A stretch of DNA of 64,000 nt, from positions 14,600,935 to 14,664,934 of the forward strand of contig JABAKD010000021.1 in assembly GCA_012845835.1 (NCBI GenBank). The letters run 5' to 3'. A program made the position numbers and the translations under genes. Positions 1 to 14,100 of the stretch are shown in pieces (positions within the stretch are counted from its first letter, which is position 1; every line of letters starts with the position of its first letter). The DNA comes from Undaria pinnatifida (lineage: Eukaryota; Sar; Phaeophyceae; Laminariales; Alariaceae). A model generated the notes under the pieces. That model searched no databases. It was given only the letters and a program-made list of their open reading frames with translations, and was not told the origin of the DNA.

Positions 1-1076
1 AGTGTGCCTATTATATCAGAGAAAAGCTTCAAACAATAGAACGAAGAAAGATGTTTGCAAGTGTTCAAAACAGTAGACTAATCTGTGTATGATTCCACAC
101 CCAACGTAAGAGTAAACAGCCTACCAATGTTCCTCCGGTCTTCAAATACGGGAACAAAGAGGCGATGCCAGCGGTTTACCGCTGGATGGGACCACCTATT
201 TATGAGAGAAATAACGTCTCTGTTCGTGCGTACTTGTCCCGGTGTCAGGTTTTCCGGTTGCATATCTCGAAGTACCGGAGACGCCGTAGTACAATATACG
301 ATTTAACTGTCTATTGGGAATAACTATTCTTATTCGACTTGTATTCCTACTTAATATTAACTGCCATATTTCGCAATCTCCAAACCATGCACAACACCGG
401 ACGTTGTCTCTGCTCTCTCAGTTTAACAGAGATAATGCGATACTCTACGTACAGCTTTAGTAAAAAGATGACACATTTTACACTTCCAGTGGCTCGACTT
501 TGATAGTATAGTCTAGACGTTGTCGGTGTAGACATTGTTGATGTATACGTCGTTGATGTAGACGTCGTTGAGGGTGCTTAGTTTGATGTCCGTCGCTTCG
601 AACCAGAGCGTTACGTTCACCTTGAAGCTGGGGACGTGGGTGGCTGCTTCTTCCCCGAAACTGATTGCCGTCATCAGCTGTGTTATTTATGCAGTCAGTC
701 TCTGCGTCTTAATCTCGGATGTAAGGGCTCTTTGTTCGGGATAGAGAGAACGCCTGAGGTTGCTTGGCAAGTGTACACGATTGTCGGAGATGCCGCCAGT
801 GGTTCTTGGTCGTCCTGTGTTGATTCTGCAAATCATATCTCGGGGTTTTCTCGCGGCTGTTTTTCAGCCGTCGTAAACGTGCGACCCTCCTCCAGACGAT
901 CGGTCTCGTTGATTGTTGAGCTTGGCTCCGAGATATGGCACAAACGTAACTGGTGCGATGCCGGACTTTTTCGATCCATCGACCTTGGGCTCAGCTGATG
1001 GTCCGGTGGTTCCAGATGGCGACTATCCAGCGATTCCAATGGTCCCATGCGATGCTGTTTGTCCAATGATCTCGGC
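1..1076. other. No supported feature
   Basis: Short frames only. 532-572 contains a small GTAGACGTYGTTGATGTA repeat. Confidence 0.4.
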
Positions 1077-1700
1077 TCACGCAATTCCGGTTTCGGTTAT
1101 TGCAGGCGATGCTAATCCGTAAAGTGGATATCGTCTAAATATATGGTTGGGGATTTTATTCACACGGTGTTCTTCCTCCGAGATCCCAAATGGGTCTTCC
1201 TCGATGCAAGGGAACTCCACAAACGTGATCAATGGGTTTGACCTCGATGCTGAAGTTGCGTGCGTGTGTCGAAGGGGTTCTCGAATCTTGGATTGGGTCT
1301 TTGTACTGCCGGTCTCGCGATGCGGTCCATCCGGTGCGGACCAAGCCGTGGTAGAATCTGCGCCCCATGATGAGTAGTGGAGCATGACCTGGACCAGCGC
1401 AAAAACGGGCTCCGTTTCAGTGATAATATCTTCCTCAAACGTGATGTCCGGGATTTGCGCATGTTGGCGCTCAGTCTCGGTGGTAGGGGCCTCTTCAGAC
1501 GTGTTTCTTCCGCCTGTTGGTGTGCACACCTATGCGGTCTTAATATCCGGTCTATACTGCGCGGACGACCCCTTCCGTTGGGACGTTACGTTTGTGGTGT
1601 GCTCCATGGCGATGCTGGAGTTGATGCCGAAACCTTGGGTCTCTGTGAAAGTGAGATTGCCTCGATTGGCGTCGTTGGATGCCTATGCTGCGGAAACTAA
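1077..1700 (-). pseudogene. Decayed reading frame of unknown identity
   Basis: A minus-strand frame stays mostly open from ~1,700 to 1,080, with a single stop near 1,530: LTFTETQGFGINSSIAMEH, then RNTSEEAPTTETERQHAQIP, and NPLITFVEFPCIEEDPFGIS. The Glu/Thr-rich character resembles linkers of retroelement polyproteins but no diagnostic motif is present. It could equally be chance. Confidence 0.2.
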
Positions 1701-2264
1701 CAGCGGGCGTTGATGGCATAAGCCGTGACGCCCAGCGCTCGAACAACTACGTCGCAAGAACATACGCCATTGTCCTCTGGGTGTTGGGTGTGGCTTCTGC
1801 TGCATTTGGACTACCCCATGATAAATGATGGTGATTAGTATCTACCACGCAGCAGCTCACTCGAGTGTATGATACCGTAGAATACAGGTAGCAGTTAACT
1901 CCGGACACCACAGCGGTACTAGTACCTAGACGATGTCTTGTATGATGCATGTACTCGTATAGCAAGTGTATTACCAGTAATTCCGTTGCACGCGGTACAC
2001 GTGCTGCTACATTAAACAGCCGTTTCTAGCGCAGTAGCGGTGCTTGCGTAGAAATCAAAGGTGTTTTAAAGATTTTTGTATTATTAAAATTCTAAAGACT
2101 ACATTTAGTAGTACATATGTTGACTATGCTGCTGAGTGATGGCTTGCACTAGTCGCCTTGATGATAAGAGTCCCCTTTAACATACAGCTATCCTATTGCC
2201 GGGAGTACCCTTATTGCAGCTTGTCGCTTGAAGGTTAGCGAGTCCTTTCTGAGAAGTCATGTTA

Positions 2265-2425
2265 TGGCTCGCACTCTCAACGAGGTGCGTTGGGCTTGTT
2301 AAACTCGAAGTATGGTCGGTCTATCGCGATAAGCACACGTGAAGCCTTTGGCCCGCACTCAACGGGATGTGCGTTGCGCTCGAAATTCGGTCGTTCTATC
2401 ACGATAATAAGACGTGTAAATCCCT
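2265..2425. repeat. Short direct duplication (~67 bp)
   Basis: GCTCGCACTCTCAACGAGGT…GGTCGGTCTATCGCGATAAG is repeated as GCCCGCACTCAACGGGATGT…GGTCGTTCTATCACGATAAT. Surroundings (1,701-3,926) are otherwise without recognisable genes or elements. Confidence 0.55.
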
Positions 2426-3926
2426 TTAAATAAAGGTCAGAGCTCTATTAGCAGACAGTAGTGTATACCGTCGATAGCACCGCTGTTGCTCAGAACGGCG
2501 TGATTGTTTGGAGTCATAGCAACGTACAGCAGTTGTATACTCGAGTATGTTGGGGTTTTCAGATTTTTGGTCTTACGTCAACGATGAATCTGGTGACCAG
2601 AATTTTCCGTGGGTGACGTCTGTCTTTTTTGAAAAATGATCAATAGAATGCGCCTTTGGCAGATAGCGATCGGGTGTATCGAATGTGTTTGACGTTCATG
2701 TTGCTGTTGCTCAGTGCAATTGAGGCTTACTATCGACGAGGATGGATACCGCTTCAGTGGAGCCCCTATCCGACATAGTGGCTGATGTTGTGAGATGGAG
2801 TTGAAAAGCGTACAGCAGCTACGCTCGGTTCTATCGAAACGTCGCCTTAAACCCTAGACGAAGGTCGGATAACAGGGTCGTGACGGTGCTCGGTGGGTGT
2901 CACTTGTCGCAGTGTAGCAGGTAGCCTACAGCAGTAGTTTTCTTACGCAAGACCCTCTTTGATGCACGTGGTACCCAAAAGAACCGTATTTACTCTCGTT
3001 TCAACAAAGTACCTCTTTGAACCTGAGTTATTGTTGTCGAGCGAGTAGAGTACTGAAGAGGCTCATAACCTGTTGCCCTTTAGTTGGCGATATGCAACGC
3101 GTGTCAGCCCGTAGCTGGCATACGTCCGCGTAGACTCGCGTGCGAATGACCCCATCAAGATAAACTTCCGGTGAGGCGTGTCTGTAGAAGAGCTCAAATT
3201 GAGATAGAGAAGAGAAGATGTTGTTCGGCGACCCCAAGCCGATATGTTGTTTGATGAAACAGGTGAGAGCTGAATGTATGTGAAAAGGAGTGATGGAGGT
3301 GGGTCTGACCATCACCTGACAGAAACGGTACATTGCGCATCTCACGGACGGTTGTACTCTACGGGCAGTTGTCTCATCCACCTACAGCAACGTTTCTTGT
3401 GGTTTGCCCGTGGTCTACCGTACCCATCTATGGCAACGTTTCCGGAAGTTTGATTCTGGGAGCTTATCTGCGTCAACGTCCTGACAGTCAATTTGGAATC
3501 ATATGCCATGAATGCTGCCATACGTACCAGGCACGCTATTCCGCCGCATCACTTATTTACACTACATTGCTTGTACGTACTGCAATTACCAGCTTTTAAA
3601 CATGACTAACCAGTAAACTGCTGTGCAAAATATTTCCAAGTTATTACTGCTGAAACCCCTGCTTGCTGAATACCGCCTCGATAGACGACATTCAAAATAG
3701 TTTAGCTGTCTGTTGTACGAACAACTCGCAATTTTAATGTATACCAAAAGATTTTTAGGTGTTGTCAAGTAACGACATGATGGTACTAACAGATAACATG
3801 TTGAAAACAATTTCTGTATGATGATGTACGCACTGCTGTTCAGTGTTGAGTTTGCGTGGTTGACAAGCGAAGACATCGTCATGCATAATACACTATTTTG
3901 AATAAACCTGAATAGATGAAGAGCTT

Positions 3927-4075
3927 CCCGGGTTTTGTAACAAAGGCATACCCGTACCGCGAATATTGTGCCACAATCTTACAGAAGTCACAGAAGTTCC
4001 GGCAAAGGGTATGGAGATCTTACAGAGCTTCTAAAAGTTCGGAGAACCGTTACGCAAGTCGTGCAGAACTATAAT
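3927..4075. repeat. GGGTATGAATGTC…ACAGAACTT minisatellite, copy 1
   Basis: Starts TTTTGTAACAAAGGCATACC like the copy at 18,215 and carries CTTACAGAAGTCACAGAAGT and related degenerate units. Confidence 0.6.
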
Positions 4076-4099
4076 CATTATCAGGCATATAATCCATCG

Positions 4100-4610
4100 G
4101 CTCCTCTTAGAACTACAATATAGCTGCCAGGATCAACAAGGTGTTGATCAATACGTGGTCCGGAACTACAAAAATTTCCTTTGAGCGAAACAATATCTGA
4201 CAGCTGTGGAAGTACTAGCATCGGTTGATCAGTGTATCCTGCAAGTGCTACAACCGGCAAGGTGAGGGCGGAGCTGCTTTTGAGGGCGTAAGGGCGGAGG
4301 GAGGGCGGGGTGTTTTCGAAGGAAGAGGAAGGAGCGGTTTATAAAAAGATAGACAATGGAGCCGCGGGGGCGGGGGGGGGGGGGGGAGGGGTACGACGCA
4401 ATCTGTGCGCGAAAGCTATCAAAACAAGTCTGACGGTTGTAAAGGGAATGCATCAGTATAGCATGAATATCCTGAAAATCGTGCAACAGTGGGGCGTTCG
4501 AGAGCGGTGGGGGGGGGGGGGGCTTCAAGCGCTTGAGGTAAAACATTAATGTGTACCTGAGACAAACGTATAATATACGATGATGCTAGGCCTAGGCAAT
4601 CGTGCAGGTG
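4100..4610 (-). repeat. G/C-tract minisatellite family, copy 1
   Basis: Contains two G runs (4,371-4,387 and 4,509-4,522) in units resembling 54,270-54,990: a unique stretch with AGCTGTGGAAGTACTAGCAT, then ATGCATCAGTATAGCATGAA. The start (ACTACAATATAGCTGCCAGG) matches the 54,320 copy. Confidence 0.65.
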
Positions 4611-5409
4611 GTCAGGAAAAAAGAAGGGGGTGGTGGGTAGTCATAGTTTAGCTTACCTTAGTTATTTGACCATTGAACAACAATCTTTTTCGGGATGCAG
4701 CGCCGTGTCTTGTCCTGTTAGAGACACCCTTTTTATTTGGGCGCTCATTAGCCTCCTGCCATACACTAAGTACGTTAAAATGTTTGCTAATCCTATTCCG
4801 GTCCTGCTCCGCCTCTGCGGCCATCATCTGGCTCTTACGATAGCTATCGTTTTCTCGCTGCTCTCTAGTTCTCCAAACTATTCCATGTCACATGCATCTA
4901 TCTTTCTGATCTCCTATATATCATTCCGGTTCTCCTTGTAAATTTCACATTCGCGTACTATGTGGGTGTTGTGCCACACGGCTACATATTTGTAGCCGTG
5001 TCCTCCCCCCGACTACTGGTATACCACTTGCTTCTTTCTGGTGGGTCCAGTTGACCTACACGAACTCTCCGTTTTAGTTTTTTTGCGTAGTCCATTAAGC
5101 CGTGCAGATACGTCATCATCCTAGCATATTCCTTCCACCTCTGTATTATTTCTTGAGTGCTTTTTTTATTTCACCATATTCCCTAGGGCTAGCAGTTCCC
5201 TTTCTTCTATTCTTTCTTGTACACTTGTTCTTTTGAACCCATCAAACCTTTTGATATACAGTACCTCTTCTTCGTCTCGCTCTAACTCCACATTAATGTC
5301 ATCTTGACAACGTTATATATTTTTTTTCCTAGCCGCCCTTTTGTTGTCCTAATCCCGTAAGCCCTGTCAACAATGGCTTCCAGCTATTTTTCTGTCACAT
5401 ATTTTACTT

Positions 5410-5640
5410 TCGCGGGGGAAGGGGGGGGGTAAGTGGAGCTGCGGAATGGATGGCTTGAAAGGTGATGAGTTGATGTCAAATGTCTTGTGGCGTTCATTAT
5501 CTTGCAGGCACTTTATTTTCGGTGGGGCGACTTGGGCGGCGGGGGGGCAGTTATGTGCGTATGTGTCAGTGGGGGGGGGATGGGGGAGGGGGGTAACGGT
5601 GGTAATGGTTGCGGGAAATAAAGGTGGCGAATGATAGCAA
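5410..5640 (-). repeat. G-tract minisatellite, copy 2
   Basis: G runs at 5,421-5,429, 5,539-5,547, 5,571-5,579 and 5,581-5,592, with GGAATGGATGGCTTGAAAGG-like spacers related to 54,975-55,010. No gene. Confidence 0.6.
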
Positions 5641-8132
5641 CATATTCTACCTGTGTGTTACATGCGGATGCCCGACATTTCAGTATGAACAGGAAGATAA
5701 AGAAATTGATAACATGTGGTGTTTTCTTATCGTGTAGAAGTAATGGTTTCCGGCTATCACATGATCGCAATTGATTTTACGACTACTACTACGGTACACA
5801 CGTTTTAGAACAGTGGCATACAACGTTTCATAGCCGAGAAGTGTGTTATGGACCGAACAATTGTACGTAATGCTTTGAACTATATTTCATTGCATCGTTA
5901 GGCGCGTGTGTCACTTCGGTGGCCCAGGTTGGGAGATGATCATACAGACGGTACGCAAAAAAAATAGCCTGCACACTATTAACACAAGACGTGTCGTCCA
6001 CCGCAAAGGGATATATACCTGATTTAAAGATTCAGCAAACCACAAAGTTGTGATAGCCGCACAAAACATGCACAGCGTCGCTGGCAAATTGAGCTCATGT
6101 CTTGATGCACCGGTCAAAATCAAGATCGTTGATTCGTTATTGATCGTAACTGTTTATGAAGGCACAATACGCACAACAGCCCAGTTGTGAAAAAGACGCA
6201 CATAGTTACTCGCGATTAACCTCACCGCAACCTGCCGCAACGGATTTTGGTGACAGACTGCGTTTGAATGAACAAAAAATGCATTGCGTTGCTCATGCGC
6301 ATCAACCAAGTAGGGGACTTGTTTGTGCTCGGAAATAATCATGTTGCCGTATTCTCCATCGGTGTTCGATGACCATCTTTCGGGAGGGGACGGGTCCGGG
6401 GTCAACGATTGTGAAACAACCTTTCCGGCCGTAGCGGAAGTCACGTTTTCGTCAACCATTAATAGAAGTCATTTAAATATCGCTGATATTCGAAGATATC
6501 ACGTTCGTCTGCGCACACCGGTGATACTTATACACAGCAAACGTCATACTTTTCGAAAGCATGCATGATGTGTACGAGGTGGAAGCGAAAGTTTCTTGCT
6601 TGCATAATTATCAAATATACTTGAGTGAGCAGCTTTTCCTCAAAACCAAGCGCATAAGGAATATTTAATCTTCTGCACAATAGTCAACCCGCATTAATTG
6701 ACTGTAAGGGGAGGTTTGGGCTCGGTCACGAGGACATGTCTGGACAACATGGACATTTCTTTCATCATTTAGTTATGGTTTTAAAAATATGAACCTGGGA
6801 TTTAAACCGAAGTTGATGCGCAGTCCATTCGAGCAATCGATTCGCACGAATATAATAAGCACTACATACCCAAAACTTATGTCGAGTTTTACGTTTAATC
6901 TTGGGTGAAAATTCATTGTAAACGTATATTTGAAGTATGTTCAGGTTGTTCCGTTGCCCCGGGACTTTCCCGGGCTACATGCATTGTTGTGGGATCATCA
7001 CTCTCCTTTCTCTCTCTTGTCCCCTTTTTCTCTCTCTTTATCCTCAAGCGCCTTTTCCTAACTTTTTCTTTTCATTCTTACAATAACAAGTGATCTTAGC
7101 AGACACCTTGGTGCCACATCTGCATTTCTTCGTATACAAGACAGCCATCACACAATCACTGTGTTCGCAGGCTATTTACATACGAAACCCGGTCATTAAA
7201 ACCAATCTTTCGCAAACAGAGCGATCACTCTGTCGACAACTCGTCACGCAGAGAAGGCACACGTCAGATGATGTACGGACAAGAATACGGCTAGTGCCAG
7301 CGTTTAGTGCAACGTTTATCACGGAAGTCGAACATGTTGCGCTCGGTGCCGTTCCCGATCGCATTGCGTGCTGCTGCAAAACTGGCAATCGCGGGCTATG
7401 TCAAGAGTGTATTTTACCTTATGGTCAGAATATGTTGTAAGATTTTTCAATTTTGTGGGCACGCACTTGACCTCATATTTTTTCGCTATGCACCGCCTAT
7501 ACGGCAGCTGCTGGGCATTGCCTCTACATAACCGTCGGATTCATCGAGTCCGCGCCGCCTTTCGACCGTTTACTCAATGTAGATTTAGGGATGTTTTTTT
7601 CACACGCTTGCTGCCTATTCTTGTTCTCCCCGAAAACTACTTGTATGTAGTCTTTTCGACGTGGCTACAAAAGAGATTTTAGTAATACCTCCTACCTCTT
7701 TGTGTTTCTGATCAATGAGCCTGGGTTCCTCAACCCACTTGACCCAAATTTGTCGGAACGTCGTTTACTTCTCGAAAACTGATCGCCTGGTGTAGTATAC
7801 TGGAGGCTGTTTTTGGTAGGGTTTGTTCATCAAGCTGCACTTTCAGGTTGCTCAACAATATGTATGTATTTTGGCCTCGAGAGGTATAAAGCTCCTCAAC
7901 AGGTGTGAGGTGCCTCGGAGAGTAAACGATTCACCTCTAATATAGCATAAGTGATTCGTGATGTATTGGCTGCTAGGTGTTCCTTCAGGTTTTCTGTTGT
8001 TCGTTTGCGTGGGTCCTAACCGGCGTCGTGTTGACGTGCACAGTGTGTGCGGGTGTCCGGTGTGGTTTGGTTACGTGGCAGATATAGCGCCCTGCAGGGA
8101 ATCACAACTAAGCGTCGAACATCCGGCTCACG
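5641..8132. other. No supported feature; upstream region of the LRR gene
   Basis: Several frames of 60-115 codons exist on both strands, none with family motifs or clear splice context. No TATA-like or other promoter element can be assigned with confidence before 8,133. Confidence 0.4.
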
Positions 8133-8196
8133 ATGGTGCGGTTGACCAAGACGCTTACGGCCTCGTTAGGGGCATTTTTCTGCATCGCAGTGAACG
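8133..8196 (+). CDS. LRR gene exon 1: signal peptide
   Basis: Begins MVRLTKTLTASLGAFF followed by CIAVN: a basic n-region (R3, K6), a hydrophobic core and a small-residue end, typical of a secretory signal peptide. It runs into donor GTAAGT at 8197 in phase 1. The upstream frame is closed by TAA at 8109-8111, so this is the first ATG available. Confidence 0.8.
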
Positions 8197-11100
8197 GTAA
8201 GTAAAATTTCCAAGTCGTCCCTTGTTTACCGTATGGCCATATATTTCGATTTTGCAATAATGCTACATGAGAAGGCTTGGATAGAAACAAAATTGTGTAT
8301 TGCGACCCTTTCTTGCCGAGGACCTTAATAATGCGGATTGAAGGTGACACACCGACACCACAAAATTCAAAGCGGCCGTGCTGGCAAAAATCACTTTTCC
8401 GGGGTGCTGTCAGGGTGTAGTACGTACTGACCAAAACGATCTCCCGTCGGAGAAGGAAACGACCAGGGATATATTGGCCGGTTGGCGGAGTGACGGTCTC
8501 CGTAGATGTTGTGACAGGGTTAGCATGGTTGACTGTACAAGATAATTGTGCATGTTCTTGTCGGGGTCTGGGGAGACGCGCAGTGTGTCGATTTAACTCA
8601 GTTGTTTTTGCAGCCCAACGCTAGGTGTTTTTGGCGAGGCCGTAGTGAGGGGCAAACTGGCGCCCTTCCTTCTCCACTGTTGAGAGCAGGTCTCACGAGT
8701 TGGGTAGCAAGACTGAGTCGAGCACAAGCGAGTCGGGGTTTGCATTGGGAGCGTCAGTAGATTGACGTAGTCCGACTGAAGCAGAAGTCTGTCTCTCTGT
8801 TCTCCCTCTGTCTCCCGGCCCGTTCTTTCAACGCCCTCGCTGGCAGAAACAACCTATTCGGGGTATTTCAGGGTTTGTGCTGGTCAAAAGGATCCCCTGA
8901 CGGAAAAGAAGACGATAAAAAACATTTCATCCTGAACTGCACAATGCATGGACGTTTAACTAAATGAATCCATTTTCCCGACACATCCACGTGTGAACCC
9001 GCCTGCTTGCCTGATCCGGATCCAGGTCTCAACGATTGCCTTACGTCATGTACTCCGACAACATTGGTGTGAGTAAGATCGCTCAATTTTTTTCTAATAC
9101 TGGAGAGTGATGTGGAGTTTGACCAAGTGGCGTTTGGAGCAGCTTCATCCGAGTGTCTCTCTTGTGGTACTGTACCCGTACTGTCGTTCAGGAGAGAGAC
9201 ATCAAGAACGGTACGGATATTACCAATTATCAATGTACACAGTTCGGCTTGTCGATGTTTAATCTACAACAAATACTGCGCCGTAGGTTCAGTTATGTAT
9301 GGGTTACCAGATATTTTGTCACAAAGAAAACATGCTACAAATCACATCGATGGGTGCCACAGTGTCGACGCGTCCCGAGGATGACTCGTGCGAGGCATGA
9401 TTGATGTCGGGGTATCCACGTTTAGAGATGTCGTGGTTAATGCCCTCTCATGCCAAGGCTACTTGCTCCAACGGCGACGGTACACCCAGCTACTCGAATA
9501 TGTCACGAACGTATCTCTTGCAATCTCATCGACCATCCTCATTTCCTCTTCGTTGCTTCACAATTCAGGAATTGGGAGGACTGTAGGCTCACCGACGCGG
9601 ACCTCCCCGACATCAAGACGTGTTTCGACAGTATTGGACGCAGCGGCATCACCTACATGTATGTTTTCCTGTTATTATAATGTGGGCAAGTATGTCGTCA
9701 TCACTGAGACTTGACGCAATATTGCGGGGAAAGTTACGGCAACCAACACTGTTAGCCAAGCAATACCAGCAGGCCTGTCCAAAAACGTTTAATGGAACAC
9801 ATGGCGAAACTAACGGTGGCGGGGGACGGCACGAAATGGCTGGGCTTCATTTTCCGAAGATCGCCACATCAGAATCTCCTTACCGAACTGAAGAAGTATA
9901 TACCGAACAACTCAAACCAAGCAGTGGAAGGCATTCGAAAAAATTAGCCCGATGAAAAATACTTCCCTAGGTATTCACACCTAATGTCAACGCAAATCTC
10001 CTGCGGCATATCGTGGCCATGTCCATTTCAATATTGGATTGTGAGTGACAGGATTCGTACATGGATATTGGAATCCATGTCTTTGTTGATGTGCAGTCAC
10101 TGCTCACGGGTAAACTACGTACTTTAATGTGGATGCGGGGAAATCAAATACGCGACGAGATTTAGTTTGTTTCTTCACCGCGACGCACTGTATCCAACAT
10201 ATATTTCGATCGTTAAATACAATGTGAGATAACCAGCTCATTACCGCAAGTTTTCAAGAATGATGTAGGGAACTTGGCAAGGAATTGCTATAGGTTAGAC
10301 GGCTAGTGCGACGACCCGTAGAGTACATCTGCCCGGAACATTTGCTCTGTGCCGTGGCAACAAGGGAAAGCACCGCCCTTCTATCTCACTTGCCTTTTCA
10401 TCATTCGGCCACGTAAACGCCACTTTCAAACCAACCTTTTCCTCTTTCTTCTCAAGTAATCGTAACAGACACTCGGACGCCACCGCTAAAAATCTAGGCA
10501 CAGAGACAAGCCACGAGACGGGTCAGTGTCACACTGCAGAGTCTCGTCAAGACGAGATTAGTCCTAAACGTGTTACATCTTCGGAATCATTCGACTGGGT
10601 TTCTTGCGGTAGAATATTCGAACTACGCGTTAGCTGCCTCTCACCTGGTTTTTCCGTTTGACGATCCTAAGCGTGATTTACCTGGATGCTGCTCAGTTCA
10701 ATAATGAGGCCGTGATTTATCACGCCTTGTGTGTGGGCATTGTCCACTGCCAACGATAATGTAATGGGCGTCGCTGTAACAGGCACAAAACATCAGAAGC
10801 AGCTATCAAGCAGCATATACGCAGCAGCACATCAATAAATAATATTTGGATGTTCCATATCACGTTGCAGGGCGAGAAACACAATCAGGGTTCACCTCTT
10901 GGTACGTGTATGCGAATGTAGCGGTAAAAACCCCCAGATATTTTTCTTGTTGGTGAAGAATGGTTAACGGAAATTTCAAACGCAACAGCAACGTGCCGCG
11001 TGCCAATGGATGGGGAGTTAGGAGTGTGGTCTTGAGCACAAAAAACCTTTAGAATGTGCTTCGGTACCAATACATGGCAACAAAACTTAAAGAAAAGTGC

Positions 11101-14100
11101 TGCCTGGTCTTTTATGCGGGAATTGGGTTCAACGATTCAGGAATTATTATCCTGCGGCACGCGTCGTACACCTCCTTTCGATCCGCTTGGGTAGTCCTTG
11201 CTTGGAATGTAGAAGTCGCTATCGTCATCTTGTTATTCCGCATTGCTTCTCTCCGGAGTCGAAAAGAGGATCGAGCAAGTGTGCCCGTAAACGCAAATGC
11301 ACCAGGCCACATTCAAAAACGACAGCGTGCGAGGACGCTTTCTGCCGCCATTGGACGACTAAGCGACCACACGACTCGTTGTTCACGTTATCTTCGGTGG
11401 GCCAAGGTCAAGGCTGTTTTGCAGAACCAAGCGTCGGCCGCCCATCTCTCTTCTTTTTTTTTTGCGATTACATGTCGCTAACGTTTCTCCTTCGTCCCCT
11501 TTGACCGAATATCTCCCCCTGCCTCCATCGCGATTCGTGCCATTCTTCAGAGACATGAGTGGGAACGACTTGACAACGATACCGGCGGACTTGTTCGAGT
11601 CCATTGGCACTCTGTCGATACTGTGAGTGTCGCTTCCAGTCTTCCCTCTAGCCTTGAATTAAAGTCAACGGCACTTTCATTTCGAAACCGGATTGCGGGA
11701 CGGGAGACATTTTCGGGAGAATGGTTACGAGTAGTGTTTTTTTTCCACTTCGTGGCATGGTCGTCTATTCGGACCAGGTCCCGAAGATTGATTCAAGCGG
11801 GCAACACAAGGTTAATTGTATAGCACAATCAAATTCCCTGCCATGTGCTGATCGTCGCGTCGTAAACCGGTATTACAAAGGGGTGCGCCTAGGGGGTGCG
11901 GTAGGGCCGTTGCACGTTATATTCGGCTCGGGGTGTAAACGGCGACCAAACAGCTAAAGTTGTCACAAAGATACTTGAGTACGTTGGTGGTTCATGCCCC
12001 AAACTATTAAACGATAGTTTAGCTTGCTATCCTGCCTTAGCCAGGACCCTGGCATGTACAAATCGACAACATTTTAGTACCAGGCGAATAGATTACAAGT
12101 AACAAGGTGCATAAGGAGTGCAAGCGGTGCAGTAGGTTAACTGCCAGATTCGTGGAAACATCGCATGCGTTTCAAACAAATAGATTTCAATCCAAAATAT
12201 TGGGAGAATCTCAGCTGCACGAATGCGGGTCAGGCGTGGCCAGTTTTTTTTTTTGTTGTAGGAAACCTGCAATAGTGGTCTCTTTTGTAGATCTGAGGCG
12301 AGCGTTACCCGGGCACATTCTGCTCACTCCTCTGAATATACTTTTCCTGTCCTGATCAACAGCGATGACCAACACAAACGCTCGGAGAGGGCCGGTCGGC
12401 TCACAAGCTATCCAGGGCTGACGTTTACGTATTATCCAGTCTGATGACCGCTGTAAACCCTCACCTACCCCGCTTCCCCATATGACACTCAGCAGCAGCA
12501 CTCCCATCTATTCGCGCTGCGGCATCCTGTCGGTATAGCCTTTGCTACCGACAAAACGGATGCTTGGTCTAGGGAGTCGTTCCACAAGGGGGGGTGCATG
12601 TTAAGGGTCCAAACAATTCAGGCAGATTGAGCTCATTAAGAGTGACCCTATCTGTTGGATTGATCCCGTAACGAATTTTTTTTTTCGGACTAGCGGTTAG
12701 AACTGTTAGTCGAATTGACAAGACGAATATGTTGTCGAAGTAATGTTTCTGGTGCGACATTGTGCCACTCATGTTGGGAGATAAGAAACTCGTTCCGCAC
12801 CCTTATCGTGGGCTGACTCTAGAGCACTAGGTTGACCGAAGAGCGGATGAACGCGAAACGTCTATGACCGTATCACACGCAAAATATATGTGAATAAATT
12901 ACACGGTGTGGCTGCTGTTATGAAACCACGCTGGCAATGACGTTATTTGTGTCGAGCTGTACACGCTGCAGACGTGAATAAACAGTGGCTGATCCCTTTC
13001 CCGGGTAAATCAATACGTGCTTTCGGGCCTCCGTACCTATGTTTCCCTGCCCGTCGTTTTGTTGACGCCGCGATTGCGCCTGACAGGTACTTTTCCAGTA
13101 ACAAACTCTCCACAATCGACAAAGACGCCTTCCAGCCTATGGCGTCGTCCTTGGGGTCATTGTGAGTAAAGGGTTTAGTAAGAGAGAAAAGATAAAGCTG
13201 GAAGCCGACGTCTTGTCAGTACAAGTATCGACGGGAAATCGGATTCAGCGTAGCTAGACACCACGCTGTACGATACGATGGCGAGCACAAATGTCGAAAT
13301 ACTCCACTAAACCCAAACGTTGTTGCAAGCAGCTACCAGTGCATGTTGTCATCGTTGTTTTGCAGCGGAAAACCTCAACCACCAATGGTGTGGGCGACAT
13401 CAACCACTAAGTTTGTGGGCGATTAAAAAGCCGCTATTTCACCATTACCGTGGCCCCAAGGCAACATAGCACGTCTGTCGGCGACGGTTGAATCACTTAG
13501 GGTTGCGATTCATTACGCCAGCAAACCGTAAACAGTCGCGAAGCCACACTTCCTAACGAACACACATATCGCTGGTGATCAGAAGGGAGTTCTCCACATT
13601 CCACGATGGAAATCGATGTGCTAACTAGTACCTGCTTAGTGTTTATCACACCTCTGGGGAGTCAGCGATAAACGTTGTTTTTTGATCTATACGAAGCGTA
13701 GAGGGCTTACCCGTTGAGCTGACATTAGTGGGGTAGTGAAGGCACCGGTGTAAAGACAAGTGAATGACGCACATATAGACTATATGTCAAGTCACTCCTA
13801 GCCAAGGCGCAGCGTGAAGAGAAGAGAACCCATTCGGTAGAAGAAGCACAACGAGGAGTGACGGCGAAATAGCCAAAAAAAAATTCACCATCCCGACATG
13901 CCGCGACGATGTAGCCAACTTATCACTGGAAACCCTACTATACTCAACCGTCATCCTATCTGTATCATATCCAGGCATACAATCAACTACCTTCCTGGTT
14001 CGTAAGTGATACGGCATGATGCTACATTATCATATCATCAAGGCAAAACGATTTGATGATTAATACGGTCAATCAATACCTTCCCCGTACTACTGTGACC

